64,000 nt of DNA from Intrasporangiaceae bacterium (GTDB lineage: Bacteria; Actinomycetota; Actinomycetes; Actinomycetales; Dermatophilaceae): the NCBI GenBank assembly GCA_021324575.1, contig JAJPIW010000032.1:40228-104227 (forward strand), read 5' to 3'. The translations under genes were made by a program, and so were the position numbers. Every line of letters begins with the position of its first letter. The first letter of the stretch is position 1. Under the pieces are notes generated by a model. It did not search any database. It was not told where the DNA came from and worked only from the letters and a program-made list of their open reading frames with translations. This document shows positions 8,665-17,245 of this stretch, one piece after another.

Positions 8665-8682
8665 ACTCTATACAGATAGACT
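8665..8682. promoter_or_regulatory. Probable PadR operator overlapping its own -10 box
   Basis: ACTCTATACAGATAGACT is an imperfect dyad with the arms TCTAT and ATAGA. Its right half is the -10 box TAGACT (8677-8682), which is followed by 6 nt and the ATG of the PadR gene at 8689. PadR-type repressors bind dyads of this kind in their own promoters, so autorepression is likely. AT-rich sequence is otherwise rare nearby. Confidence 0.6.
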
Positions 8683-8688
8683 TTCCCC

Positions 8689-9015
8689 ATGGGCAGGCGA
8701 CTCTCACCGCAGTCCAGTGGCGTCCTGGACGCGCTGGCGGACGATCCGATCACGTGGCGCTACGGCTACGAGCTGGGGCAGCAGGTCGGTCTCCGGGCCG
8801 GCACGCTGTACCCGATCCTGATGCGCCTCAGCGAGGGAGGCCTGCTCGAGGACTCCTGGGAGAGCGATCCGCCCGCAGGGCGGCCGCCGCGCCACCTCTA
8901 CCGGCTCACGGCACTGGGCCAGCAGGCAGCGGCGGAGCTCGGGTCGGCGTCGAGTGACGCAGCCACGCACTCGGTGCGTGGGATCCAGGGACTCGCGACG
9001 CGGAGCGCATCGTGA
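8689..9015 (+). CDS. PadR-family transcriptional regulator
   Basis: This 108-residue winged-helix protein has the PadR signature GYELGQQVGLRAGTLYPILMRLSEGGLLEDSWE followed by RHLYRLTALGQQA, the wing and the start of the dimerisation helix. PadR proteins repress transport or detoxification genes in response to small ligands. The gene begins leaderless after TAGACT and overlaps the following membrane-protein gene (GTGA at 9012-9015). A PadR gene coupled to a membrane-protein gene is a common actinobacterial pair, suggesting that the pair is controlled together. Confidence 0.9.
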   Translation: MGRRLSPQSSGVLDALADDPITWRYGYELGQQVGLRAGTLYPILMRLSEGGLLEDSWESDPPAGRPPRHLYRLTALGQQAAAELGSASSDAATHSVRGIQGLATRSAS

Positions 9016-10038
9016 GCCGCTGGTGGGCGGGCGACCGACGCGATGCCGCCGCCCTTTTCCTCGACTGGACCGTTCCCCTCCTGCCCGACACCCGCCGGCA
9101 GTGGGGTCGAGCCATGCAGGCCGAGCTGGCCGGCCTCGGCCCCTCGGCCGATCGGTGGCGGTTCGCCGGAGGCTGCGCACTGGCCATCCTGCGGCGCCCG
9201 TCACTCGGCGCGCTCGGGGCGCTGCTGGTTCCGGTCGGGTTCGTCGTAGCGACGGTCCGGCTCACCGCCGGGACGGCATACCTTCCTCTTCACCTGGTCC
9301 TCATTGCGATGGTGATCGTGCTGGCGGCGCTCTACCTGTGCGGCGATCGCGTCGAGCTCTTCGTGCCACGGCGCACGGGATCGCACGTGGCCGGCGCGGT
9401 CCGAGTCGGCGGTGCGCTGACTCTCGGGTGGCTCGCCCTGGGCATCGTGCTCAGCCACCGCTCCGGCGACGGCAACGTCGTGGACCGCGCCAGCACCGGC
9501 GTGCCCATCTTCACCGTCCTGCTCGGGCTCTGCCTCGTCGGGTTCCTGGCGCTGACGTCGCCCGCGCTCGCTGACAACCGCGTTCTGACGCGCGGCGTCG
9601 GTCTCGGCGTCCTGGCGGCGGTCGCCTGGCTGGCGACGGCTCTGGCGGCTCTGCCGATCCCCCCTGTCAAGTGCGTCGGCGTTCCTGATCCTGGCGGCCG
9701 CGATCCTGACCGGAGCGGGCCTGGGCGCGCGACGCGGTGATGCAGCGATCACGGCGCTGTGCGTGGCCCTGGTCGGGTCCCTGTCGATCTTCGTCGTCGT
9801 CCAGCTGGCACTGGCCTTCGGCCCGGCGGGCTGGATCCCGTCGGACACGGCAGCCCTCACCCCGGCTGCTCGGCTCGCGCAGAGCCGGGTCGAGGCGTTG
9901 GAGAGCTATCTCAGCCTCATGCTGGTGGGTGTCGCCGCGGCCGTGACGATCCTCCTCCGGGCCATGAACCGCCACCCCTGGGCCCAGCCGGCACCGCAGC
10001 CATCCGCCGCGGCCACCGTCGTCGACCCGATCGGCTGA
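9012..10038 (+). pseudogene. PadR-coupled integral membrane protein, interrupted by a frameshift in a C6 run
   Basis: Translation from GTG at 9012 gives a multi-pass membrane protein (hydrophobic stretches such as LGALLVPVGFVVATV, LVLIAMVIVLAALYLC, FTVLLGLCLVGFLAL and VLAAVAWLATALAAL). After LPIPP near 9660 it runs into non-hydrophobic sequence and stops at 9740. The following frame continues as a credible membrane protein (FLILAAAILTGAG, LSIFVVVQLALAF, LSLMLVGVAAAVTILL) to 10038. Removing one C from the six-C run at 9659-9664 joins the two parts perfectly (PIPLSSASAFLILAAA) into about 341 residues. It is either a real frameshift, a slippage site or a sequencing error. The function is unknown. 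Confidence 0.75.
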
Positions 10039-10041
10039 CGC

Positions 10042-10461
10042 TCAGGCGCCCGGCGGCTTGTCGCGGATGAGACAGGTGATCCGCGACGTGCAGATCCGGC
10101 GGCCCTGCCCGTCGGTGATGACGACCTCCCAGCAGGCCAGGGTGTTGCCGAGGCTGAGTGGTGTGGCGACCCCGGTGACCCATTCACCCTGCCCGGCGCG
10201 GTGGTGGGTGGCGTTGATGTCCAGGCCCACGGTGATCCGCTCCGGACCGGCGTGGATCGCCGACCCGATCGAGCCGAGGGTCTCGGCGAGGACGACCGAC
10301 GCGCCACCGTGGAGCAGCCCGTAGGGCTGGGTGTTGCCGGCGACCGGCATCCGGGCCACCACCCGCTGGGTCGAGCCCTCGAGGAACTCGATCCCCATCC
10401 GCTCGCCGAGGGTTCCCCGGTTCAGCTCGGTCAGCTCCTCCACCGTGAGCGAGGCAGTCAT
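10042..10461 (-). CDS. Hotdog-fold thioesterase (PaaI-like)
   Basis: This 139-residue protein has the hotdog signature HGGASVVLAETLGSIGS, with NTQPYGLLHGG before it and GLDINATHHR after it, as in PaaI/YbgC-type acyl-CoA thioesterases. Such enzymes hydrolyse acyl-CoA or aryl-CoA esters. A thioesterase gene of this type divergent from polA is a conserved actinobacterial arrangement. GAAGGGA lies upstream of the ATG at 10461 as a ribosome binding site. Only 46 bp separate it from the polA start, so the promoters overlap. Confidence 0.85.
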   Translation of the reverse strand: MTASLTVEELTELNRGTLGERMGIEFLEGSTQRVVARMPVAGNTQPYGLLHGGASVVLAETLGSIGSAIHAGPERITVGLDINATHHRAGQGEWVTGVATPLSLGNTLACWEVVITDGQGRRICTSRITCLIRDKPPGA

Positions 10462-10494
10462 CGTGGTCCCTTCGGTCGTGTCCCTGGTCTCGCC

Positions 10495-10500
10495 TAGGCT
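10495..10500 (+). promoter_or_regulatory. -10 box (TAGGCT) of polA, leaderless
   Basis: TAGGCT is followed by 7 nt (GCCATGC) and GTG at 10508. The box and spacing settle the polA start, which would otherwise be ambiguous because the frame is open upstream. Confidence 0.7.
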
Positions 10501-10507
10501 GCCATGC

Positions 10508-13183
10508 GTGAGTCGACTTCTGTTGCTGGACGGGCACTCCCTTGCCTACCGTGCGTTCTTCGCCCTCCCGGCCGAGAACTTCTCCACCAGCACCGGCCAG
10601 CACACCAACGGCGTCTACGGGTTCACGGCGATGCTCATCAACGTGCTGCGCGACGAGCAGCCCACCCACGTCGCCGTCGCCTTCGACGTCTCCCGGCAGA
10701 CCTTCCGGACCGAGGCGTATGCCGAGTACAAAGCCGGGCGTTCGGCCACCCCGACCGAGTTCTCCGGGCAGATCCCGCTGCTCAAGGAGGTGCTCGACGC
10801 GCTGCGGATCCGGCACGTCGAGGTCGACGGCATGGAGGCCGACGACATCATCGCCACCCTGACGACGCGGGGCGAGGAGGCCGGGATGCAGGTGCTCATC
10901 TGCTCCGGCGACCGCGACACCTTCCAGCTGGTCAGTGACGACGTCACCGTCCTCTACCCGATGCGTGGGGTCTCGGAGATGGCGCGGATGACGCCCGACG
11001 CGGTCGAGGCCCGCTACGGCGTGCGGCCCGACCGCTACAGCGACCTGGCGGCACTGGTGGGGGAGAGCAGCGACAACCTGCCCGGTGTGCCCGGGGTCGG
11101 GCCCAAGACGGCGGCCAAGTGGATCAACCAGTTCGGAGACCTCACCGGCCTGGTCGCCCACATCGACGAGATCAAGGGCAAGGCCGGCGACTCGGTCCGT
11201 GCCCACCTCGACGGGGTCCTGCGCAACCGCCGGCTCAACCAGCTCGTCAAGGACGTCGACACGGGTGTGACCCTCGAGGACCTCGAGCGGGTCAACTGGG
11301 ACCGCGAGCAGGTCCACACCGTCTTCGACGGCCTGGAGTTCCGGGTCCTGCGCGACCGGCTCTTCGACTACCTCTCGCCGGTCGAGGACGAGGCGGCCGA
11401 GGGCGGGTTCGACCTCGACGGCAACATCCTCGCCAGCGAGGACGTCCCCGGCTGGCTGGCCCACCATGCACCGGCCGGTGCCACGGTCGGCGTCCACGTC
11501 ATCGGCTCCTGGGGCGCGGGCCGCGGCGACACGACAGCCGTCGCGCTGGCCACCGAGGCCGGCTCCGCGGCATACATCGACGTGACCGCCCTGGAGCCCG
11601 GCGCCGACGCGGCCGTCGCCGACTGGCTCGCCGACCCGGACCGGCACAAGGTGCTGCACGACGCCAAGGGCCCCATGCACGCGCTCGCGGCGCGCGGCTG
11701 GTCGCTGAAGGGCGTCACGACCGACACCGCCCTGGCGGCCTACCTGGTCCGGCCCGACCAGCGGTCCTACGACCTTGCCGACCTCGTGCTGCGCCACCTC
11801 GGCCGTGAGCTCAAGGCCGAGACCGAGGCGACCGGTCAGGGGCTGCTCCAGTTCGACGACACCGACGACGCGGCGGCCGACGACGCCATGGTCCGTGCCC
11901 GGGCGGTCCTCGACCTCGCCGGCGCGCTCGCCGAGCAGCTCGAGGCGACCGGCGGCACCGAACTGATGCGCACGGTCGAGCTGCCGCTGGAGGAGGTGCT
12001 CTTCGACATGGAGAGCACCGGGATCGCCGCGGACATGTCCGGGCTGGTCGAGCTGGAGAAGGACTTTGCCGGCAAGATGGCCCGCGCCCAGGCCGATGCG
12101 TATGCCGCGATCGACGGCGAGCAGATCAACCTCGGCTCGCCCAAGCAGCTGCAGGTCGTCCTCTTCGAGACCCTCGGTATGCCGAAGACGAAGCGGACCA
12201 AGACCGGCTACACGACCGATGCCGACGCGCTCAACGACCTCTACGCCAAGACCGAGCACCCGTTCCTGGAGGCGCTGCTCCGGCACCGCGACAACGCCCG
12301 GCTGCGGGTCACCGTCGAGGGGCTGATCAAGTCGGTCGCCGACGACGCGCGGATCCACACCACCTACATCCAGACGATCGCGGCCACCGGCCGGCTCTCC
12401 TCCACCGACCCCAACCTGCAGAACGTCCCGATCCGCACCGAGGAGGGCCGCCGGATCCGCGAGGCGTTCGTTGTGGGTGACGGGTTCGAGTCGCTCATGT
12501 CGGCCGACTACAGCCAGATCGAGATGCGGATCATGGCGCACCTGTCCGGCGACGCCGCGCTGATCGAGGCGTTCCGGTCCGGGGAGGACCTGCACCGCTT
12601 CGTCGGGTCCCGCGTCTTTGCCGTGGAGCCCGCCGACGTCACCGGCGAGATGCGCAGCAAGATCAAGGCGATGTCCTACGGCCTGGCCTACGGGCTGTCG
12701 GCCTTCGGGCTGTCCAAGCAGCTCACCATCTCCACGTCCGAGGCGAGCGGGCTCATGGACATGTACTTCGAGCGGTTCGGCGGGGTGCGCGACTACCTGC
12801 GCGACGTCGTCCTCGAGGCCGGCAAGAACGGCTACACCTCGACCATGCTCGGCCGTCGCCGCTACCTTCCCGACCTGACGAGCGACAACCGCCAGCGTCG
12901 CGAGATGGCCGAGCGGATGGCTCTCAACGCCCCGATCCAGGGCTCGGCCGCCGACATCATGAAGGTCGCCATGCTCGGTGTGGACGCGGCGTTGCGGGCC
13001 TCCGGTGCCAGGTCCCGCATGCTGCTCCAGGTCCACGACGAGCTCGTCCTGGAGATCGCGCCAGGGGAGCGGGCCGACGTGGAGGCGTTGGTGCGCAAGG
13101 AGATGGGCTCTGCCGTGACGATGGACGTCCCGCTCGACGTCAGCGTCGGCGTCGGCCAGTCCTGGCACGCCGCCGCCCACTAG
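10508..13183 (+). CDS. polA: DNA polymerase I
   Basis: This 891-residue protein begins SRLLLLDGHSLAYRAFFALP, the 5'-3' exonuclease domain (residues 1 to about 300, with VDGMEADDIIATL and LVGESSDNLPGVPGVGPKTA). A middle domain (about 310-490) lacks obvious 3'-5' exonuclease carboxylates, as in other actinobacterial PolI. The polymerase domain (about 500-891) has motif A SADYSQIEMRIMAHLSGD, motif B around KAMSYGLAYGLSAFGLSKQL and motif C QVHDELVLE. It fills gaps in excision repair and removes Okazaki primers; uvrA, uvrB and uvrC are in the same window. Both TAT codons I noticed lie in the GTATGCC motif. Confidence 0.97.
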   Translation: MSRLLLLDGHSLAYRAFFALPAENFSTSTGQHTNGVYGFTAMLINVLRDEQPTHVAVAFDVSRQTFRTEAYAEYKAGRSATPTEFSGQIPLLKEVLDALRIRHVEVDGMEADDIIATLTTRGEEAGMQVLICSGDRDTFQLVSDDVTVLYPMRGVSEMARMTPDAVEARYGVRPDRYSDLAALVGESSDNLPGVPGVGPKTAAKWINQFGDLTGLVAHIDEIKGKAGDSVRAHLDGVLRNRRLNQLVKDVDTGVTLEDLERVNWDREQVHTVFDGLEFRVLRDRLFDYLSPVEDEAAEGGFDLDGNILASEDVPGWLAHHAPAGATVGVHVIGSWGAGRGDTTAVALATEAGSAAYIDVTALEPGADAAVADWLADPDRHKVLHDAKGPMHALAARGWSLKGVTTDTALAAYLVRPDQRSYDLADLVLRHLGRELKAETEATGQGLLQFDDTDDAAADDAMVRARAVLDLAGALAEQLEATGGTELMRTVELPLEEVLFDMESTGIAADMSGLVELEKDFAGKMARAQADAYAAIDGEQINLGSPKQLQVVLFETLGMPKTKRTKTGYTTDADALNDLYAKTEHPFLEALLRHRDNARLRVTVEGLIKSVADDARIHTTYIQTIAATGRLSSTDPNLQNVPIRTEEGRRIREAFVVGDGFESLMSADYSQIEMRIMAHLSGDAALIEAFRSGEDLHRFVGSRVFAVEPADVTGEMRSKIKAMSYGLAYGLSAFGLSKQLTISTSEASGLMDMYFERFGGVRDYLRDVVLEAGKNGYTSTMLGRRRYLPDLTSDNRQRREMAERMALNAPIQGSAADIMKVAMLGVDAALRASGARSRMLLQVHDELVLEIAPGERADVEALVRKEMGSAVTMDVPLDVSVGVGQSWHAAAH

Positions 13184-13196
13184 ACACCTGAGGCGG

Positions 13197-14522
13197 TCAG
13201 CGGATCGCGGGCTGCTCCGGTGACGTGAAGTCCTCGGCGAGCGGCGGGGCCAGCTTGGCTACCTCCAGCTCCTGGGCCTTGGCAGCACCCAACAGCACGA
13301 AGGTGGCGAGAGCGACGAGCAGCGTCAGGTCCACAGCGAGCTTGAGGCTCAGCAGCCCGTTGACCGAGTGAACCCCGACGAATCCGGTGGTCATGACAAC
13401 GAGAGCCCCCCAGATGAGCCATACGGACCGCTGGTGCTCCTGGGCAAGGGCGCTGTAGACGAGCAGCTGGATGAGGCTGAGCACGGAACCCAAGGCAGCG
13501 AACACCCAGAGTCGGTCCTGGACTTCCGAATAGCTGGGCCCACCCACGAAACCGAGCGCCGGGCCGGATAGCACGCTCACGACAGCCGTCGCCGACGCCC
13601 CCATGGCGAGGACGACACCCAGACCGAGCAGGTGCGTCCGTGGTCCACCCCGGCTGCGGGCCAACGCCGGGAAGGCCACGATGACGACGAACTGGGGCAG
13701 GAAGAGGACGGCCTTGGTGAGCACCAGCCCCGCGGCATACAGGCCGGCACGATGGTCATCGAGAGTGGCGCGAGCAACAACGACGTCGATGTTGCTGACG
13801 GCGAAGAACGCCAACAGCACGTGGGCGCTGTGTGCGACCTCGCGTGCGATGCTGCCGCCTTCCCAGGTCGACCAGGTCGACTCGGGTTCGGCTCCGACCG
13901 GTGGTTCAGGTGCGCCCCGGACGGGGCGTCGCAGTGCGAACCACCCGACGACGGCCGGAACTGCAGCGCCCAGTGCGACTCCGAACATGGCGCCTAGCGT
14001 CGAGCGGTCGACCAGCAGCGCCGCACATCCCAGGATGAGGCGGGCCACGCCCATCGCGATGTAGACGGACGACACTGACCCCCAGCGGCGTTCGCCTTGC
14101 AGGATCCCGACCTGCCCTCCCATCAGGCAGAGAAAGCCGGCGGAGACGGCCATCAACGCCGCGCTCAGCCAGGAGTCCAGCCGCAGAACTCGGGTGATGA
14201 GGGGTACGGCGAGGAGGCAGATAACGGTCACGCCGACTGCGGCACGACGACTCGCCCGAAGAACGGAGTCCTCGATCTGGTGCCGGTCCTCTGGGGACCG
14301 AGCGACGCGGCGGGCGCCTGTGGTCTGCAGTCCGAGCGAGACGACGTTGACGACGATGAGGACACCGAGAATCGAGGAGAACTGGCCGAACTGCCCGGGG
14401 CCGAGCCAGCGGGCCATCACAATCGTGAGGCCGTATGTCGTGACGTTCATGATCGCGATTGCTGCTGCCACGATGGCGCCGCCGAGCATCGACCGGATTC
14501 GGGAGCTGGCGCGCACCGGCAA
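13197..14522 (-). CDS. Oligosaccharide flippase (Wzx/MATE-like, MOP superfamily)
   Basis: This 441-residue protein has about 12 hydrophobic segments. The first is preceded by a basic N-terminus (RASSRIRSMLGGAIVAAAIAIMNVTTYGLTIVMARWLGPGQFGQFSSILGVL). The RWLGP..FGQFS region after the first helix is typical of Wzx-type lipid-linked oligosaccharide flippases. It probably moves a lipid-linked glycan across the membrane. It ends 14 bp from polA in convergent orientation and starts the glycan region. The motif GTATGCC is scarce here compared with polA. Confidence 0.8.
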   Translation of the reverse strand: MPVRASSRIRSMLGGAIVAAAIAIMNVTTYGLTIVMARWLGPGQFGQFSSILGVLIVVNVVSLGLQTTGARRVARSPEDRHQIEDSVLRASRRAAVGVTVICLLAVPLITRVLRLDSWLSAALMAVSAGFLCLMGGQVGILQGERRWGSVSSVYIAMGVARLILGCAALLVDRSTLGAMFGVALGAAVPAVVGWFALRRPVRGAPEPPVGAEPESTWSTWEGGSIAREVAHSAHVLLAFFAVSNIDVVVARATLDDHRAGLYAAGLVLTKAVLFLPQFVVIVAFPALARSRGGPRTHLLGLGVVLAMGASATAVVSVLSGPALGFVGGPSYSEVQDRLWVFAALGSVLSLIQLLVYSALAQEHQRSVWLIWGALVVMTTGFVGVHSVNGLLSLKLAVDLTLLVALATFVLLGAAKAQELEVAKLAPPLAEDFTSPEQPAIR

Positions 14523-14570
14523 AGGTTACTGGCTGGTCAAGATCGGTGGCGGGTGGTTGTGAGACCCGCT

Positions 14571-15281
14571 TCAGAACGGGTCATACGGACCGAGGTGCCC
14601 GGCGAGCGCCGCCACCCGACGAAGGCGCAGCCTGAGCAGGATCTTGATACCGACGTTGCGCAGCCACCACGGAAGCTGACGGACGATCGCCCACCGCGAC
14701 GAGGGCGTCGGTCGCATGACGCGAAGGGTGGCCAACGACCCGGCGCGACCTTCATATGCCAGGTGCCGGCTCGGCAGGATGTGGCGCAGAACCGCGAGCG
14801 TCACACCGATCGAGGAGAAGCAGTCGTGCAGTAGCAAGCGGCCTCCCTCGGGGAGGAACTGCGCCCAGGCCAGGTCGTCGCTGACGGTCCAGTAGTCGTG
14901 TTTTCCGTCGACGTAGAGCAGGTCGATCGAGTCACCCCACGCCGGTCGGAGCTCGTTACTGCGCCTGGTGATGAGTCGCACCCGGTCACGGACACCAGCG
15001 GCCCCGAGGTTGCTCTCGAAGACGTCACGCGTGGTGGGACCGCCGAACAGGCGCCCGCCTACGAACGGGTCGATGGCAGTCACCCTTACGTCGACGCGTC
15101 CAGCGAGCACGACCGTCGAGCGTCCCCGGTGTGAGCCGATCTCGACCACATGCGCACCAGGCGGCAACGCGGCTGCACAGTCGTAGAGGACCTCGGCCTG
15201 CGCGCGGGTCAGCCAGCCGCCGATCATCTCGGCGTTGTTCCACACCTCACGGAAGCCCGGTCGGCCGGCGTCGGACGCCAA
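14571..15281 (-). CDS. Class I SAM-dependent methyltransferase
   Basis: The protein contains motif I VVEIGSHRGRSTVVLAG, the acidic residue of motif II in VTAIDPF, and LLYVDGKHDYWTVSDDLAWAQFLPEGGRLLLHDC, matching the Methyltransferase_24 type often found with cell-surface glycan genes. The target may be a sugar, but this is inference from context. The start is uncertain; TTG at 15281 follows a GGGAGGGG stretch and avoids the divergent promoter at 15303, whereas the frame stays open to 15434. It is next to the flippase, 48 bp away on the same strand. Confidence 0.75.
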   Translation of the reverse strand: MASDAGRPGFREVWNNAEMIGGWLTRAQAEVLYDCAAALPPGAHVVEIGSHRGRSTVVLAGRVDVRVTAIDPFVGGRLFGGPTTRDVFESNLGAAGVRDRVRLITRRSNELRPAWGDSIDLLYVDGKHDYWTVSDDLAWAQFLPEGGRLLLHDCFSSIGVTLAVLRHILPSRHLAYEGRAGSLATLRVMRPTPSSRWAIVRQLPWWLRNVGIKILLRLRLRRVAALAGHLGPYDPF

Positions 15282-15302
15282 TGCCCCTCCCGTCAGATCA
15301 TC

Positions 15303-15308
15303 TAGGGT
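15303..15308 (+). promoter_or_regulatory. -10 box (TAGGGT) of the large membrane-protein gene
   Basis: TAGGGT would start transcription near 15316, giving a short leader with the ribosome site GAGAGG at 15329-15334 before GTG at 15340. Unlike many genes in the window, this one is not leaderless. Confidence 0.5.
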
Positions 15309-15339
15309 GTGCGAGTCCCGACAGCATAGAGAGGTCCCC

Positions 15340-17085
15340 GTGCCTAGCACCCCGCCTCGCGTCGTCACTGCGGCGTTGGACGGGTGGGTCACTGTCGTGG
15401 CTGGGTTCCTCGTGTGGCCCCTGCTCGTCCGCACGGGTTACCCGTTTGCCCGGGACCTTGTGTTCACACCCAAGCTGCCCCTGCGCCCCGAGACGCTGGG
15501 CCTTGGCACCTCTTCCCCTCGGGCGGCTCCGCTCGACGCGATCGTTGCCGTTGCATCAACCATCGTCGACGGGGGTGTCCTCGCGAAGGTCCTGGTTCCA
15601 GGAGCACTTCTGCTGGCGGGTTGGGGCGCCCACCGACTGGCGTCGCCGCTCGCCTGGCCGGCTCGTATGGCAGTCGCGGGTTTTGCCGTCTGGAACCCGT
15701 TCGTTGTCGAGCGGCTGGGTCTAGGGCAATGGGCCTTGCTCTATGCGTATGCCGCGCTGTTCTGGATGGTCCCGCTCCTCTCGCCTGAGGGTGGGCGTGG
15801 CCGGCAGCCGCGGCGCGGCCCCGTGGCGGCCAGTGCACCCTGGCTGGCGATCGCCGCCATCACTCCGACCGGCGCCGTCCTGGCGGGCAGCTTCGCCCTC
15901 GCCGTGGGGCTGAGGCGCGGCCGTGGACAGATAGGGCGCAACGGTCGCCTGATCCTGCTCGTGACTCTGGTGCAGCTGCCCTGGCTGGTGCCGGCTGCAC
16001 TGGGCGGAGCCGCCGCGCTGTCCGACCCGGCCGGTGTTTCAGCCTTCGCGGCTCGATCCGAGCGGCCCGGCCCGGCATTTTTTTCCCTGGCGGGGCTCGG
16101 CGGCATCTGGGATCGGCTGAGTGCTCCTGGCACTCGGTCCGGCGTTCTCGGCTTCGCGACGTCGATCGTCGTCGTGGTGGCTGTTGGGCTGGTGGCGCTG
16201 CGCCCGAGGCGCCTTGGTCTTCCGGCCAGGCTGCTCCCTGTAGGCATCGCGTCCCTGCTCCTGGCCGGCCTGACCAGCCTTCCCGGCGGGGCCGCCGCGA
16301 TGGGCGACCTCACCTCCGTCATACCGGGCCTTGGCCTTCTTCGCGACGCGCAGAAGTGGCTCGCCGCCTTCGTCGTCCTCGCCGTCCTCTGTGTCGGGCT
16401 CGTGCTGGATCACATCCTTCCGCTCCTGCGTCGTGCCGCGCCCGCAGTCGGGATCGGGGCTGCGGCTGTCGGTGTTGGCCTGCCGTGGTTGCTGCTTCCC
16501 GACGGCATGGCGGTCGTACACCGCGTTGTCCAGCCGCAGTCCTACCCGCCCGCGTTCGAACAGGCTGCCCGGGTCATTGCTGCCGATCCCGGACCCGTCA
16601 TCACGCTGCCCTGGAGCCTGTACCGGGTCTTCCCATGGGCGGGTCCGTATGCCACGTACGACCCCGCATCGCGCTGGTTCGACGCGCCGGTCGTGACCGA
16701 TGACACCCTTCGGGTTGGCTCGATCACCATCGGCGGGGAGGACCCCGTCGCCTCCCGGGTCGGCACCGTTGTGCAGAGTCCTTCGCGGGGGACGGGCGCC
16801 CAGCTCAGCGCTCTGGGAGTGCGCTACATCGTGGTCTACACCGGCGTGCAGGGTGCCGTAGGGATGGCCGACGAGATCGGTTCAGGGCCCGGAGTCCAGA
16901 CCCTGGTGGCGGCAGACGGACTGTCGCTCCTGCAACTGCCCGGGGGGACGGAGTCAGCGGGAGCGAGCACGTACGCGGCACCCGTGGTGGCTGCCGTCGA
17001 CCTCGCCGTACTGCTGGCCATCATTGTGGCGTCCACCGGACTAGCGTCAGGTCGGAGACGCGACCGCTCTGTTACCCTTTGGTAG
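15340..17085 (+). CDS. Large integral membrane protein, possibly a glycosyltransferase-like enzyme
   Basis: This 581-residue protein has roughly 11-12 membrane segments followed by an extracytoplasmic C-terminal part (from about residue 385, with YPPAFEQAARVIAADPGPVITLPWSLYRVFPWAGPYATYDPASRWFD) and a last helix before SGRRRDRSVTLW. The topology and the PVITLPWS...RWFDAPVV region resemble YfhO/GT-C-type membrane proteins. The small DUF2613-like gene directly downstream recalls the AftD neighbourhood of mycobacteria, but this protein is much shorter than AftD. A role in polymerising or transferring a surface glycan is inferred. GTG at 15340 has GAGAGG 5 nt upstream. Confidence 0.6.
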   Translation: MPSTPPRVVTAALDGWVTVVAGFLVWPLLVRTGYPFARDLVFTPKLPLRPETLGLGTSSPRAAPLDAIVAVASTIVDGGVLAKVLVPGALLLAGWGAHRLASPLAWPARMAVAGFAVWNPFVVERLGLGQWALLYAYAALFWMVPLLSPEGGRGRQPRRGPVAASAPWLAIAAITPTGAVLAGSFALAVGLRRGRGQIGRNGRLILLVTLVQLPWLVPAALGGAAALSDPAGVSAFAARSERPGPAFFSLAGLGGIWDRLSAPGTRSGVLGFATSIVVVVAVGLVALRPRRLGLPARLLPVGIASLLLAGLTSLPGGAAAMGDLTSVIPGLGLLRDAQKWLAAFVVLAVLCVGLVLDHILPLLRRAAPAVGIGAAAVGVGLPWLLLPDGMAVVHRVVQPQSYPPAFEQAARVIAADPGPVITLPWSLYRVFPWAGPYATYDPASRWFDAPVVTDDTLRVGSITIGGEDPVASRVGTVVQSPSRGTGAQLSALGVRYIVVYTGVQGAVGMADEIGSGPGVQTLVAADGLSLLQLPGGTESAGASTYAAPVVAAVDLAVLLAIIVASTGLASGRRRDRSVTLW

Positions 17086-17104
17086 CCCTAGCCGAGGAGT
17101 TTTG

Positions 17105-17245
17105 ATGCTGAAGACCGTTGTCGCCCCAGTCGTCACGGGGATCGTGCTGGCGGCTCTTTCTCTTTTCGGTCTTGTGCAGTCACAGACGTCGGCCCCGGCC
17201 AAGAACCCCGCCAGCCAGGCGATCATCTCTTACGGCGACCGCTGA
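17105..17245 (+). CDS. Small DUF2613-like membrane/secreted protein (46 aa)
   Basis: ATG at 17105 follows GAGGAG and opens a 46-residue frame: LKTVVAPVVTGIVLAALS, LFGLVQSQTSAPAKN, then PASQAIISYGDR and TGA. It has one N-terminal hydrophobic segment and a short polar tail. This is the pattern of DUF2613 proteins, which sit downstream of AftD-type arabinosyltransferase genes in mycobacteria. It lies 19 bp after the large membrane protein, so the two are probably one operon. Its 3' end overlaps the convergent GT4 gene by 23 bp. The function is unknown; it might be a small subunit or anchor of the neighbouring enzyme. Confidence 0.7.
   Translation: MLKTVVAPVVTGIVLAALSLFGLVQSQTSAPAKNPASQAIISYGDR

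Noticed and set aside
10184..13180. Very long minus-strand open frame opposite polA (998 codons)
   Set aside because: It is antisense to the whole polA gene, has no recognisable motif and lacks start signals. Stop codons are simply rare in this frame at this GC content.
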